Shown: positions 41,138 through 52,540, counted from the first letter of the stretch. The stretch: 64,000 bases of DNA from Metellina segmentata (GCA_947359465.1 OX375880.1:14392120-14456119), one strand, 5' to 3'. Translations and numbers: made by a program. Notes: generated by a model not told the origin, from the letters alone.

Positions 41138-41293
41138 CTACAAGAATAAATGAACATGTAATTAAATATCGCAGAAATTCGTGATTGAGAAACTTGCGAA
41201 AAATATACGCATGCACGTATTGGTACAGATGACCCTCTTATAACACGTTCAAATGGCACCGTGTTATAAGAAAACCGTGCTATACGTGCTCTA

Positions 41294-41946
41294 TCATATA
41301 TATCTCTTACGTGGAACGCAAAAAAGACTTTATTTATTATCGCGTTTTGGCAACACTGTGCGATTGTTTGTTTACCACGATGCATCGCGACTCAATTGAA
41401 TTTATAGCGTTATCGGATAAAATTTTACAGAAAAAAGAGGAACTATAGTTCATTGCATCACTTTCTTTCAAAATGTCAAAAACAAGAGCTCTTTTCAGGG
41501 CCAATTGAAAAAGAAAAAAAAACGGCCATTTTCAGGACCAACAATTATAGTTCAACAAGACGCTTGCACTAAAACTTTCGACACTAAACTCAATGAAAAT
41601 GTGTATGTGTGGCTCGATTGTTGGGGAAATGTGCACACCAACAACATACTGGGTATTCGATATCCAAAGCAGCGCTCACATTTCAAGTCAAAATTTGCTC
41701 AAAATTTTCATTTTAATTCCAAATTGTTCGAGTTCTGATTCCAGAGGTACTGTTTTACTTTTATGTAATACAAGAAATTTATATATTTTAAAATATTTTT
41801 TTGAAATGTCATATTTTTTGTAAACAATCCCTTTTTCTAGGACACACGTCTTCATTGCTGCGAGCAAAGTTCCAGAACGCATGAGGATTGCAAAGCAATA
41901 CTCCGGGGGTTGGCGAGCGTAAGCGAGCAGGGGACCGGCCCCCTAA
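41294..41946 (+). mobile_element. Non-autonomous Helitron, copy 1
   Basis: 5' TCATATATATCTCTTACGTG, 3' CTAA preceded by a GGGGACCGGCCCC hairpin; inserted between A (41293) and T (41947). Shares GTTTTGGCAACACTGT and ATAGCGTTATCGGAT with 48050-48700. No Rep/helicase is encoded. Confidence 0.85.
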
Positions 41947-42271
41947 TTATGTATATTTGGTACCGTGTTATATGGAAACCTTGCTATTGGATAGTTCGTG
42001 AGTGTATAGAAACCGTGCTAAGCGAAACTTAGGAATTATATAAAAGTAGAGATTGTGTTCCGTAAGATAAGGAAACTAAAACAGTGTTATACGGAGTACA
42101 CTATATATAAAAACATAGAAAAAACATTACATAGAAAAACATTATTTTAAATAAAGTTACATAAGGGATCATTAAATAATATAATGACTAGTATAATGTC
42201 AAATGACAAATAAATTCAGATAAGTTTTAAAAACATTTTAACTATGTAATTAACCTTGTGGACGTGTATAG

Positions 42272-43018
42272 TAGGGATGCGACATCGACAGCAAAACATC
42301 GATGTTTGGAAACATCGATGTTGATAATATATCGCCCCAAAAACATCGATGTTTTCAAAATTCTGTGTATTTAAACTTTTTCCCCCATTTCTTAAAACTG
42401 GTTTAGCAACTAGTGATGCTACATCGACAGCAAAACATCGATGTTTGAAACTTTGATGTTCAAAATTAAAACATCGATGTTGATAATATATCGCTCGAAA
42501 ATCATTGATGTTTTTAAATTCAGTGTATTTAAACTTTTTTTACCCATTTCTTAAAACTGGTTTAGCAACTATTGATGCGACATCGACAGCAAAACATCGA
42601 TGTTGAAAATACATCGCCCCAAAACAATCGATGTTTTTAAAATTCAATGTATTTAAACTTTTCCCCCCATTTTTTAAAATTGGTTTAGCAACTAGTGATG
42701 CGACATCGGCAGCAATGCATCATGTTTTTTTTTTATACATCAATGTTTTGAAAACATAGACATCGTTGTCGCATCTCTACTTTTCAGACCCTTCACCCTT
42801 GGACACTTTGGTTTAAAAGTATGTTATATTTGCTGATTATGAAAATTATGTTATTTAGTTTTTTTTTTTTTAATTTTTATAACGGTACTTTTTTTTATTT
42901 AAAAATAAAACATCGACAACGTAAAAACATCGATCAGTATAAACATCGATGTTACAAATACATTGACTCCAATACATCGATGTTTTTTGAAAACATCGAC
43001 ATCGATGTCGCATCCCTA
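42272..43018. mobile_element. hAT-like MITE packed with CATCGATG
   Basis: TAGGGATGCGACATCGA ... TCGATGTCGCATCCCTA are perfect inverted ends. Flanks GTGTATAG/GTGTTAGG are only partly alike. The interior repeats GATGCGACATCGACAGCAAA at about 42276, 42414, 42574 and 42697 with many AACATCGATGTT palindromes. Confidence 0.75.
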
Positions 43019-43236
43019 GTGTTAGGGCACAGACAGACATACTCGTAAAAAGGGTCCAAAGCGAATAGAAAACTTGAAATGGGTCGAAAATATTCAATGT
43101 ACAAACAAACACTCCATTCTTATTTATATACATTATCATTGGTATTGTAATATCGTGTAATATGGAGAACCAAGGCGTGTTATACGAGGAATGCCGCAAT
43201 TTTGGTACCGTGTTGCAGAGAATCTTATAGCACTTG

Positions 43237-43537
43237 AAACCAAGGTTTTAGAGGTTTCCGGATTCGATTCCGGGTTGGTGCATGGATATTTGTAAACGTA
43301 TGGTGTAGAGGGGGCGAGTGCATCTTAAATCTCTCGTGGACGAAAGTCCTCACGTTGGGTTGATGTGGAAGTTTGGAGAGATGGATGCCAGCTCATATGT
43401 TGCCTCGTTATCTGACCATGGTTCAAAAAGACGAGGTGTTGTCCTCGGATCTTTCCATTGGGAGATTGATCACGGGCTGTCGTCAATAGTCCGTTGTGTT
43501 GCTCCACTTGAACTTTAATTAAAAAGTACCATTACCA
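43237..43537 (+). mobile_element. SINE-A, plus, head-truncated
   Basis: Starts in the head (GGTTTTAGAGGTTTCCGGATTC), B box GGATTCGATTCCG, body, tail TTAATTAAAAAGTACCATTACC. Confidence 0.75.
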
Positions 43538-43599
43538 AGAGGGCACGTGATTATGTGAGAATGGTATTTAACTGCTGCTGGAGAAGGTAAGTAATCATT

Positions 43600-44320
43600 C
43601 TTGCACTTTTGCGAGTGATGGGGAAAGGCTGCTGATCTAATCGAATTTGATAGAGGGCAGATCGTAATGGCCCGATGACTCGGAACGACTATGACCGAAA
43701 CTGCACGACTGGTAGGTTGTTCACGATCTGCCGTTGTTAGTAGTCATGCAAAGTGCATAAATGACGGTGACACCAGCTGTAGACGCCAAGGTGTTGGTCT
43801 TCCACGCGTCATCAAAGAAAAATTATTTCGGAGACTGTCCCGCTTGGTAAAGCAAAATCGGTTCAGCTGACAGCCCAATACATTGCAAGTCCAAGCGCAA
43901 GTGTTTCGGAACACACAGTTCAGCGGACACTGTTGGATATGGGACTCTGCAGGAGACGTCCCACTCGTGTGCCTCTGTTGACCAAGCGTCAAAGTCAACT
44001 ACGCCTACAGTGGACTCGGGAACATCGAGACTGGACCATGGATGACTGGAAGAGAGTTGCCTGGTCAGATGAATCCCGATTTCTCATTCGTCACGTCTAT
44101 GGTCGTGTCAGGGTACACCGTCTGCCAGGCGAACAGTTGCTCCCCTCTTGTACAGCAGGTCATGCACGGGCTGGTGGTGGCGGTATTATGCTTTGGGGGA
44201 CGTTCTCATGGGAGACTCTGGGACCCGTAGTTGTGGCAGAACAGATCATGAACGCTAGAACGAGTTGCATCTGTATTGCAGGCCAAATTAGGCCCAACGC
44301 GTTATTGATTGGTGCTGGTG
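43600..44320 (+). pseudogene. Tc1-like transposase, degenerate
   Basis: N-terminal helix-turn-helix piece (TETARLVGCSRSAVV), then LQWTREHRDWTMDDWKRVAW SDESRF and GGGGIMLWGTFSWETLGPVV, ending abruptly in NALLIGAGG. The second catalytic D and the E are missing. It is a third Tc1 lineage in the window. Confidence 0.7.
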
Positions 44321-44376
44321 GTCATAATGTTTTGGTTCTTCAGTGTATATCTAGGATCAACCTGGAAGTGAAAGTT

Positions 44377-44603
44377 GGTTGTTTTGGGGTTTTTATGGCG
44401 CAAAGACCATATTTGGTCATGTTCGCCATATACAAAACTTACAATATCAAGTAAAAGACATAGACACACAAAGAAAGTGTTACAGACACAGAAAAGAAAA
44501 TTAAACCCAGGGAGGAATGCACCCGACAGGAATCGAAGCTGAGTCACCTACAACTCGAAGGTTGCAAGCGCAGTGAGCATGCCCACAGAACCACGACGAC
44601 CCC
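44377..44603 (-). mobile_element. tRNA-derived SINE of another family (SINE-D)
   Basis: Minus strand begins GGGGTCGTCGTGGTTCTGTG, with an A-box-like TGGGCATGCTCACTGCG and B-box-like GCTTCGATTCC, and ends TGGTCTTTGCGCCATAAAAA CCCC. Distinct from SINE-A/B in body and tail. Confidence 0.65.
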
Positions 44604-45638
44604 AAAAGATCATATTAAGAAAAAAACAGTGTAAATTACAATAAAATAATAGATCATTTTCTGTTTACGTATTAAGTAAAATTAAAAGGGCTGTTATTTC
44701 GAAAGCGGTTTTAAGAGATAATTGTTATTGTAAATTAACAGCAGGTATTGAAAATAAAACAAAAAAGTGATAAAATAAATAAAAATGTATCAACATTTAC
44801 ATGTTGAAGTTTCTAAAATTTCAGAAGAATTAATTTAAACAGGTACAAAAGTTAAAATTTGCCAACAACGTCAAATTTAACTCTTGAGTTTATTACACTG
44901 TAATTCATTTAGGGGAGCAGGGGGCTAGAGTGGAAAACTTGAATAATTCTGCTATTTGTCAGTCAAAATCTCTCTGCAAGTTTTTGTAGAATAGTAACAC
45001 TGATATATAAACTTCCATGTGCAGTTGCATGACAGCGACACTTGATAGTTCAGTAGCAATTTATAAAACTAGGATTTCATGTTGGAAAAGTAAGTTCTTG
45101 ATTTGTTTTTTAATTACTAGATTAAACTATTTTATTCAATATTCTTAAAAAAGGTGACAGTATGTTATAAATGAATATATTCAATAGCTATTTTGATATT
45201 CACTTTTGCTCTACATGGTTTAAATTAACCAGTAGTATGCCTAAATAAGCAAATGCCTCCATGTGGTTAGTGTAGACACATGGTGGTGGGGCTACTGTGG
45301 ACGTAGCCATACCAGCCCCATTTAGCTTTCAGTGGTAAAAACATAGCCTAAAATGTAATTTTTAACCTATTTATTAAATAAGATTGTTTATGTAAAAAAT
45401 TAATTCACAAATAATTCTATTTTTTACTTTTTAGGCTTTTTTGTATTAAATTAAATAGATTTTTGAGAAATGGTAAATTAATTTACAAAGAATTGTATCG
45501 TTTTTACACATATAGCAGCTATTCTAATAAGCAGAGTGAATATTTCTTTTCGTCAGATGTAAAGGACATCACCATATGTTGCCGGTAGCACAATTTGCAC
45601 TGCATCTAAGTTGACATTTAATGTTAATTAATCTAACT

Positions 45639-46187
45639 CAGGGCTCGAAATACCCGGGTGCACAGGTGCACCTGAAAATAAAATTGCGCACCTAAATTTT
45701 ATCTCGCTAGGTGCACTGCGTGCACCTAACGTTAAAAAAAGGGGAAGGAAACGTGTTTTATGTTATTTTGATGTTTGAACAAAATATTAATATTGACCTC
45801 TCTCGCTCTAAAGGAACGTAATAAAAATTCCTAAATACACACTATGCGAAAACAAAATCGATGGGCCGTAACGGGTTTATACAGGAGGACGGTTTACTTG
45901 TGTCACTGCCACCAGAACTTTCCGATGATCAAAACATTTTCCAGATGGCTCTGTTGAAGCGACTGTCACGACAGCAACGGAACGGAGAAGAGAAATTTAG
46001 ATGTTTAAATATTTTTATTTGCTATCTACTACTAACCTATATAAACAAACCCAACCAAAAAAGTAGTTTTCATTACATAACGCTCTTATATTACGTTTTG
46101 TTTTTAAATGTGCACCTAAAATATAACCTGTGCACCTAATTTAACAACTTAGGTGCACGTGTATTAAGAAATCTATGTCGAGGCCTG
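45639..46187. mobile_element. hAT-type MITE with GTGCAC repeats, single-unit form
   Basis: CAGGGCTCGAAATACCC ... GTCGAGGCCTG with perfect 8-bp duplication ATCTAACT (45631-45638, 46188-46195). Confidence 0.88.
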
Positions 46188-46384
46188 ATCTAACTACATT
46201 ACAAAATAGAAGCATAATTTCATTTCTACATTAAACTCATTTTACCACTAAATTAAATTTAAAATAGCTTTTTATTGTGTGTATTTGTCGTTGAAGTAGA
46301 TCTCTGAGAGATGAAGAGATAATAAAGTGCAGTTCCTAATTACGAATATATTGGGCTTAACATTAATTAAATATGCTTTCTTAA

Positions 46385-48038
46385 GGTGCCTGCCTACCTA
46401 TAAAACCGCATTTGTGGAGAAAAATACGATTTTTTAATTTTGCCTAACTTTTAAAGTGTAGTTTGTTAGCTTTCCAAATCAGTTTAAATTTTGTTTCTAT
46501 CTTACTTAGAACTCTAGTTTCAGAACTTTTATATAGTATGTTGACAGATTTTCAAACCGTAAGTAGTGTTCTAACGGGGAAGTGGGACAAAAAACCAGCA
46601 TAGAATATTAAAATTTGTTCATTCACATTGAATGTTTAAAAAAAAGGTTAAGTGATTGTTTAATTAAGTTAGAAACAGTGTTACCAAGTTAGAATGTATT
46701 GGGTATATTCAGAAACGTGTGGGGTCACGGCTCCGAAAGCTAAAATAAAAAACAAAATGTCTTTCGGGAAAGGGAAAGCTAACTGATGTTTTTACCGACC
46801 GATTACAAAACTACTATGACATCTCAATTGGGGTAAATATCGGTAATTTGAAAAGCATGCAGCAGAACGTCATTGCAACTTTATTTCTCTGTGCCTCCAG
46901 TGATAAAAAGCCCATGCATGGCCATTGCCTTGTCGGGGTAGGCAGCTGGTGTTTTTACGAGAGAGCTCTTTCTCTGAGGAAAAAGCCCGATAAGGAAAAA
47001 TATTCTGGTCTTCCAAATGATGTTCTTAATAAGGTCAAGCCAGTTTATTTAGAACTTTGTTCGAAAGATTTGTTAGAGAAATGTCTCCACGGCAAGACTC
47101 AAAACGTCAACGAGTGTTTCAATGGCGTAATTTGGCAACGAGTGCCAAAAGAGGTGTTTGTCAGCCTCAAAACTGTCAAGTTAGGAGCCTATGATGCTAT
47201 AATTCAATTTAACGATGGTTTTAAAGGTTGCCTAACTGTTTTAAATAGGCTTAATATGACAAATACTGGGTGTTTTATAGTACAAGGCTATAGACACTTG
47301 GACGGCTTGAGGATTCGAGATTCCAAGAATCATTCCACCCCTGTTGCAAAGAAGCGCAGGAAACTTTTAAAAGCCATTCGGAAGAAGAAAAAAAAATCAG
47401 TCTTCAATGACCAAGAAGATGACCTTTACAAATCAGGAGCATTTTAAAGTCAGATTTTTCATCTAATGTGTAAGTGTAGAAGTTTTTTTTTTATTTTATG
47501 CTTTTTCTCAAAATCAGATTTCTTACATTTTGCTCTTCCGCACAACATCATAACTCATAACATTATGCTTCAAATAATTTTAAACTTTGGTAGAATATTT
47601 TAAATGGTTTCTTTCAGGTAACCTACGTTTATTTTAATTGTTTATGCATTATTTTTTAGTTTTTTGATTACATAAGTATGAAGTTGTAATCATTTTTGAT
47701 GACTTTTTTTCTATGTCGAAATGTTCATTTGCATAAACTTTTTGAATACAAAGTTTCAGCTATAAAATCGGTGCAGATCTTAGAAGAGGGTTTTGATAAC
47801 ACAATACAACTTACAAAAATAGAATATCTTAATTTGAATTTGAGTTTTGTTGTTTTGCGAAGTTGCTAATTTATTGAGATTTTTTTGTTTATTTTTAGCA
47901 AAAAATGAAAATTAAAAAAACATATATTGCTATTTTATATGTTATTCATAGTTTTTAGATGTATTTGATAGAAAATGCACATAACAAGTCAATTTTTTAA
48001 ATATTTAAAAAAAAGGTCTCCGAACGTAGGCAGGCACC
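46385..48038 (+). mobile_element. TTAA-flanked DNA transposon (Kolobok/Mutator-type transposase)
   Basis: GGTGCCTGCCTAC ... GTAGGCAGGCACC flanked by TTAA on both sides (46381-46384, 48039-48042). Carries the transposase-like frame at 46749-47447. The 13-bp perfect ends and TTAA target fit Kolobok or piggyBac superfamilies; the protein resembles the 'Mutator-like transposase' family, which I associate with Kolobok. Confidence 0.75.
46749..47447 (+). CDS. Mutator/Kolobok-type transposase, C-terminal part
   Basis: Open frame of about 232 codons after a stop at 46746. Blocks: LTDVFTDRLQNYYDISIGVN, CASSDKKPMHGHC, SWCFYERAL, LPNDVLNKVKPVYLELCSKD, LLEKCLHGKTQNVNECFNGV IW, AYDAIIQFNDG, and a basic C-tail (KKRRKLLKAIRKKKKKS). 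The invariant CLHGKTQN.NE motif is the strongest identifier. The N-terminal half of a normal transposase is missing, so this is a deletion derivative. The frame itself has no stop after 46749, suggesting modest age. Confidence 0.7.
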   Translation, partial: KTKCLSGKGKLTDVFTDRLQNYYDISIGVNIGNLKSMQQNVIATLFLCASSDKKPMHGHCLVGVGSWCFYERALSLRKKPDKEKYSGLPNDVLNKVKPVYLELCSKDLLEKCLHGKTQNVNECFNGVIWQRVPKEVFVSLKTVKLGAYDAIIQFNDGFKGCLTVLNRLNMTNTGCFIVQGYRHLDGLRIRDSKNHSTPVAKKRRKLLKAIRKKKKKSVFNDQEDDLYKSGAF

Positions 48039-48049
48039 TTAAGATTACA

Positions 48050-48700
48050 TCTATATATATAATTCTCTTACGTGGCACGCAAAAAAGACGTTATTTGTAA
48101 TCACGTTTTGGCAACACTGTACGATTGTTTGTTTATCGCGAAGTCTCGCGCATCGATTGAATTCATAGCGTTATCGGATGAAATTTTATTGAAAAAAAAA
48201 AGGAAATTTTAATGAGCTGTTGCAGTTAGTTTATAATAGAAATCAAAGAAAGCAGAGGATCTTTTCAGGGCCATTTAAAAAACGGTCCTTTTCAGGGCCA
48301 ACAATTATAGTTCAAAAAGACGCTTGCACTACAACTTTCGGCAACAAACTCAATGAAAAAGTGTGGGTCGTTTGAGTGCTGGGAAAATGTACACACAAAC
48401 AACATGCTGGGTATTCAATTTCCAAAGCAACGCTCACATTTCGAGTCAAAATTTGCACAAAGTTTTCATTTGAATTCTGATTTTAGAGATACTGTATATA
48501 TTTTTTCTGTAATACAGCAAATTTAGATTTGAAAAAAAAAAATTTTGTAACATATTTTGTAAACAATCCCTTCTGCTAGTACACATGTCTTCATTGAGGC
48601 GAGCGAAGCGAGCATAGGTTCGCGCAGCGAACCAATGAGGATTGCGAAGCAATCCTCCGCGGTCCGGCGAGCGTTAGCGAGCAGGGGGCAGGCCCCCTAG
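48050..48700 (+). mobile_element. Non-autonomous Helitron, copy 2
   Basis: 5' TCTATATATATAATTCTCTT, 3' hairpin GGGGGCAGGCCCCC then CTAG, inserted between A (48049) and T (48701). Contains GCGAGCGAAGCGAGC and GGTTCGCGCAGCGAACC palindromes before the 3' hairpin. Confidence 0.88.
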
Positions 48701-49461
48701 TTTATAAAGAATTATACTGTTTGCATTAAAATTGATTCTATTATGGTTTTACACACTTTCATGGGTTGTATTACATTGTACATATTATCAGTATTCTAAC
48801 ATGTCCACACTAGCCCCATGACATGGGGCTAATGTGGACAAAAACAGCTTTTTTTTAAACAAAAGATTATTAAAAAAAACTATATTGCCAAATACTTTAT
48901 AATTTATCAACCAAATTAAAAGTAGAAGAGTACATTCTTTTAAAAAAATAGTTGATGCGTCAAAAAAGATATGTAGTATACTTTTTTGTCAAATTTATAA
49001 AAGTTGACCACACGAGCTAACTTTTCCCCGACTTACAGTTTACGTTCAGTCATCGCATTTTAACGAAACTATTAATTTTAACAGTTGCAGTAACTGTTAT
49101 TGAAAATTAACAGTAAGAATACAGCAAGTTAGCGTAAAATACAGTATTTCCCATCAGAAGCTCCCCCTACTCACCTTGATATCAATTGTCAGAGGTTCTT
49201 ACCTATTTCTGGTCACACCTACCTGACTCACCTTGGCCATTTGGATTTGAGATCAGACAATGGGGGGCGGGGACAGGACTCTCGGAAATACCCAATGGGT
49301 ATTCGAGAACCTAATTCAACCAGAGAGCAATTATGCGCTACTTTAAAATACATAGATCTGTGAAGGATTTCATTTCGAGAAGAAAGCTAGTCAGAAATAG
49401 TTTTTACATTAAACATTTGAATCTTAATTTTTTGATTTTCAGAAGTCTTTCTAAAGACCCA

Positions 49462-49636
49462 GGGCCCCGGTAGCTCGGTTGGATGGGTTACGGACTAGCA
49501 AACGGAGGGTTGTGAGTTTGCATCCGACCGACGACCGTCGTGTACATAGAAGCTGGTGCACGTTAAATTGGTCGTGGCCTCAAATGTCTCACGTTGACGC
49601 GTGGAAATTTGGCGATTGGGGTGCAAGCTCAGGTGT
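49462..49636 (+). mobile_element. SINE-B head and partial body, plus
   Basis: GCCCCGGTAGCTCGGTTGGA ... GGAGGGTTGTGAGTTTGCATCC (B-box region), AGCTGGTGCACGTTAAATTG, stopping at AGCTCAGGTGTGAG. Confidence 0.7.
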
Positions 49637-49830
49637 GAGTAATAAGAAACGGTCTAAAAGCAATGAATACATAGTATTAGTTGACTGCAAGGTTACTTGG
49701 TTTGGTTTTAATAGCGCAAATTCGATAGCGGACAAGCGGCGCCAAACGCAAGTCAAAGTTTTCGACCAAGTGAAATGCACGAAGCACTCAAATTAAATAA
49801 TAATCAAATAACATGAATAAACACAGAAGA

Positions 49831-50057
49831 TCCGAGGCCAATGCTTCTTTATTTTAAACAACGGTCAGATGACGAGGCCAACACCAGAGCTGGCATCCCA
49901 CTTTCCTAACTTCCACACCATGCCAATGTGAGAACATTAAAAACCACTACAGGTTCAACGTTCATCAGCCCCCGTGTACGCGACGGTTTTCGGTTGGATC
50001 TAATATCGAACTCTCAAACCTCCGATTTCCTCCGTTACCTTTTCAACCGAGTTAACC
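49831..50057 (-). mobile_element. SINE-B body and head, minus
   Basis: ACAACGGTCAGATGACGAGG ... AATGTGAGAACATTAAAAAC ... CAACCGAGTTAACC. Followed by a short unit (CATCCACCCACGAACTACAA...CTCTAAATCCACTTCAAA) duplicated at 50265-50335. Confidence 0.65.
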
Positions 50058-50142
50058 TATAACATTTCATCCACCCACGAACTACAATTAGTTTTGTTTT
50101 TCTCTAAATCCACTTCAAATAAAAAATATACACTACTAAGAT

Positions 50143-50258
50143 TTGCAGGTTTAACGTGCACCAGCCGCCGCATATACGACGGTCTTTGGTTAGACCTAGT
50201 TTCGAACTTCTAGCCGTCGGATTGCTATTCCGTTTTTCTTCCAACCGGGCTCAACTAA
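50143..50258 (-). mobile_element. SINE-B head fragment, minus
   Basis: GCAGGTTTAACGTGCACCAG ... CTTCCAACCGGGCTC. With the duplicated flank it indicates a roughly 200-bp local duplication of the preceding block. Confidence 0.6.
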
Positions 50259-50359
50259 AACATTTTTAATTCCCACAAACTACGAGTAGTAGTTTTTTGT
50301 TTTTTCTCTAAATCCACTTCAAACAAAAAAATACTCTGCTGCACCCCTTTCCCTCACGA

Positions 50360-50760
50360 CATTTTCTCATCTCACGAAGATCTGAAAAATAAATCTCCAC
50401 TTGTTGATCGTCGGGTTGTTTTCGCTATCCAGACAAGAAGAACAATGAGAGGGAAGGGAGGAATGGACATGTTGACACAAGAACACACTGTGGCTTTCCC
50501 CAGTCTTGTTTCTAAGAAAGGCGCTGCCCTGCTCGCATTCCCATTGGCCAAGAACCTCCCCGCCCCTCCTTGCTCCAAAGGACATCTAATCGCTCAAACT
50601 CGCTCCGCGAAAAAAGGATGCTGTGATTTTTCCAAGCGGTTTTCGACTCTTCAAAGGACGTTAACACCACTCGTTTATCTCCAGGACAAAGAAGACTTGA
50701 TTTTTTCCAAGATGCAGGGAGGGCAAAACTGTTATTTTGCGATAACCATGGCAACTGTTA
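50360..50760 (-). promoter_or_regulatory. Promoter-like GC-rich island
   Basis: Non-repetitive, CG-containing stretch. On the minus strand a GC box (GGGGCGGGG, plus coordinates 50558-50566) and a CCAAT box (50543-50547) lie about 11 bases apart. It could serve the first noncoding exon of FGFR, about 9.5 kb downstream on this strand. No TATA box is evident. Confidence 0.25.
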
Positions 50761-50769
50761 CTCTTGTTT

Positions 50770-51410
50770 GACGATAACAGTAAGTGCTTAGCTGCTAATA
50801 TTAAGTCTTGTTAGCAGCTGACACAGTGGCCATAAATTTAACGGAAGCTGACTGTAGGAAATTTGTTTAAACAATTCTGTGCTCGGATGGTAAAATGTTA
50901 GAAGTCACTTTCTTTAATTTTTGGTGACAGCAATTTTAAGATTCAACATGTGGTTTTTGATTTATTACAATTTACCCACCTTTATTTTCTCATAAACTGA
51001 AATAGAAAGACTTACGATATTTTGCCACCTTCTAAACACTAACAAACCAGACTCCGGGATGGGACTTATTCAATTTTTTGGGAAAAGTGACTTGTAACAT
51101 TTAGCCATCTGTGTACAGGATTATTCTCTGTTTAATTTACAGTATCTGTTTTTCTTTGTTTAAATTAGAATTTAAAAAAAAAAATTCTGTTTAAACATAC
51201 AGTTGACTTTAAAAACAGTCGGTTGAATTTTTGAATGCACAGTCACAGAAATAAAAACAGAACCACTTATTTTCATTCGAACAATTATAAGAGTAGAGGA
51301 CATTTTACTGAAATCTAATCCTTAGAAAATATATTATTGATCCTTTCATTTGGATATAATCCTTTGAAAATATTCTATATGGATCTTTTCTTTACAATAA
51401 AATCCTTTTG
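50770..51410. other. AT-rich intergenic stretch
   Basis: No gene, SINE or paired inverted ends recognised. Confidence 0.35.
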
Positions 51411-51414
51411 AAAG

Positions 51415-51650
51415 ATAGGTAGGTATTTAAGTTAACGTGGCACAGCAACACATCGTGTTCATGATCAACCCCTGTACGGAAAGATCCCAGGACAACACGT
51501 CACTTTGAATCACGGTCAGATGGCGAAGCAGCACCTGGGCGGGCACCCCACTCTCCAAAATTCCACACCAACGTGAGGACATTTGAGCCCAAGGCAGATT
51601 TAAAGTGCATTCTACACAATGGTCTGTGATTCGATTCGAACTCGCAACAA
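51415..51650 (-). mobile_element. SINE-B, minus
   Basis: TAGGTAGGTATTTAAGTTAACG tail, shortened body, head part with B box GATTCGAACTCGCAAC. Confidence 0.65.
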
Positions 51651-51651
51651 A

Positions 51652-51830
51652 GGTTAGAAGACATGCAAAAGTAACAGTACGGTAAAAAAGAAGGTTATAA
51701 GACATGCAAAAGTAACAGTAAGGTAAAAAAGGTTAGAAGACATGCAAAAGTAACAGTAAGGTAAAAAAGAAGGTTAGAAGACATGCAAAAGTAACAGTAT
51801 GGTCATAAACGGTTAGAAGACGTGCAGGGG
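51652..51830 (+). repeat. Minisatellite, about 41-bp unit
   Basis: GGTTAGAAGACATGCAAAAG TAACAGTAAGGTAAAAAAGA repeats about four and a half times with few changes. It abuts the SINE heads on both sides. Confidence 0.9.
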
Positions 51831-51872
51831 CAGAACGTGTATATGCGTACGAACCTCTAAGAGGGTTAAAAG

Positions 51873-52088
51873 TAGGTAGGTAGGTATTTTAATTAACGTC
51901 GTACTGGAGCAACACCAGTCTATTGACGACGGTCCAGGAACAATCCCAACGAAAATATCTGGACAACACGTAATTTTGAATCACGGTCAGATGGCGAAGC
52001 AACACCTGAGCTCGCCCCCCCACTCTCCAAAATTCCACAACATAAGTACATTTGATAGCCCGACAGATTTAACATGCACCAGCCCCCC
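51873..52088 (-). mobile_element. SINE-B, minus, head-truncated
   Basis: AGTAGGTAGGTAGGTATTTT tail, TAATTAACGTCGTACTGGAG, body to CATGCACCAGCCCCCC. Confidence 0.75.
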
Positions 52089-52535
52089 AGAAGGTTAAAA
52101 CAGGCGTGAATAATCACGTCGATTATTCATCGAGCCCAAGACGTCACTTGCATGTCACTCTCACACACACGTCTGCAGGTCATCTTTCAAAATCTCGAAA
52201 GAAAAGAAAAAAGCTTTCCCGAAGCGATTTTTTCCTTACTCTGCTTTTCGGAGCTTGCGTCAACGGACCCTTTCACCGCTTCGCGTCTGAGAGGCTAATT
52301 TTGGCACCTGTGTCGAGGAACAGCTTACATGAGTTATTTCGGTTGGCACATGTTGTGTCGCATCGAAGACAAAATGAACTGTCGCAGGCTTCGTCCTTTA
52401 TTCATTTCATTCCGAGCAGAAAAGAGCTCTCCAGAACCAAGAATGCATGCCAAATAAATTAAACACAAATCGTCTACTTTTTGAACATCGTGAAAGAGGT
52501 TACACCTCAGATGGAGCCTCTCTCCAAACGTCCAC
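52089..52535. other. Unique-looking stretch, no gene called
   Basis: Moderately GC-rich, non-repetitive by eye. Contains a CRE-like ACGTCAC at 52140. An open frame of 118 codons is not convincing as protein. Confidence 0.3.
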
Positions 52536-52540
52536 ACCAT

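Larger units (their letters stand above)
44913..49032. mobile_element. Possible host element carrying a nest of insertions
   Basis: GGGGAGCAGGGGGCTAGAGTGG at 44913 is inverted (15 of 22) at 49011-49032 (CCACACGAGCTAACTTTTCCCC). A hairpin with ACTAGCCCCATG/CATGGGGCTAATGTGG lies at about 48810. Without the three inserted elements the remainder would be about 1.2-1.3 kb. Confidence 0.35.

Noticed and set aside
46848..47447. Host gene for a 199-aa protein
   Set aside because: The frame extends upstream to 46749 without an ATG and lies inside a TTAA-flanked inverted-repeat element, so it is transposase remnant.
51652..51830. CRISPR-like array
   Set aside because: Units are directly adjacent with no unique spacers, and the genome is eukaryotic; it is a minisatellite.
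52106..52462. Frame of 118 codons
   Set aside because: No domain, Ser/His/Arg-rich, not supported by splice sites; the region is better described as unique non-coding sequence.
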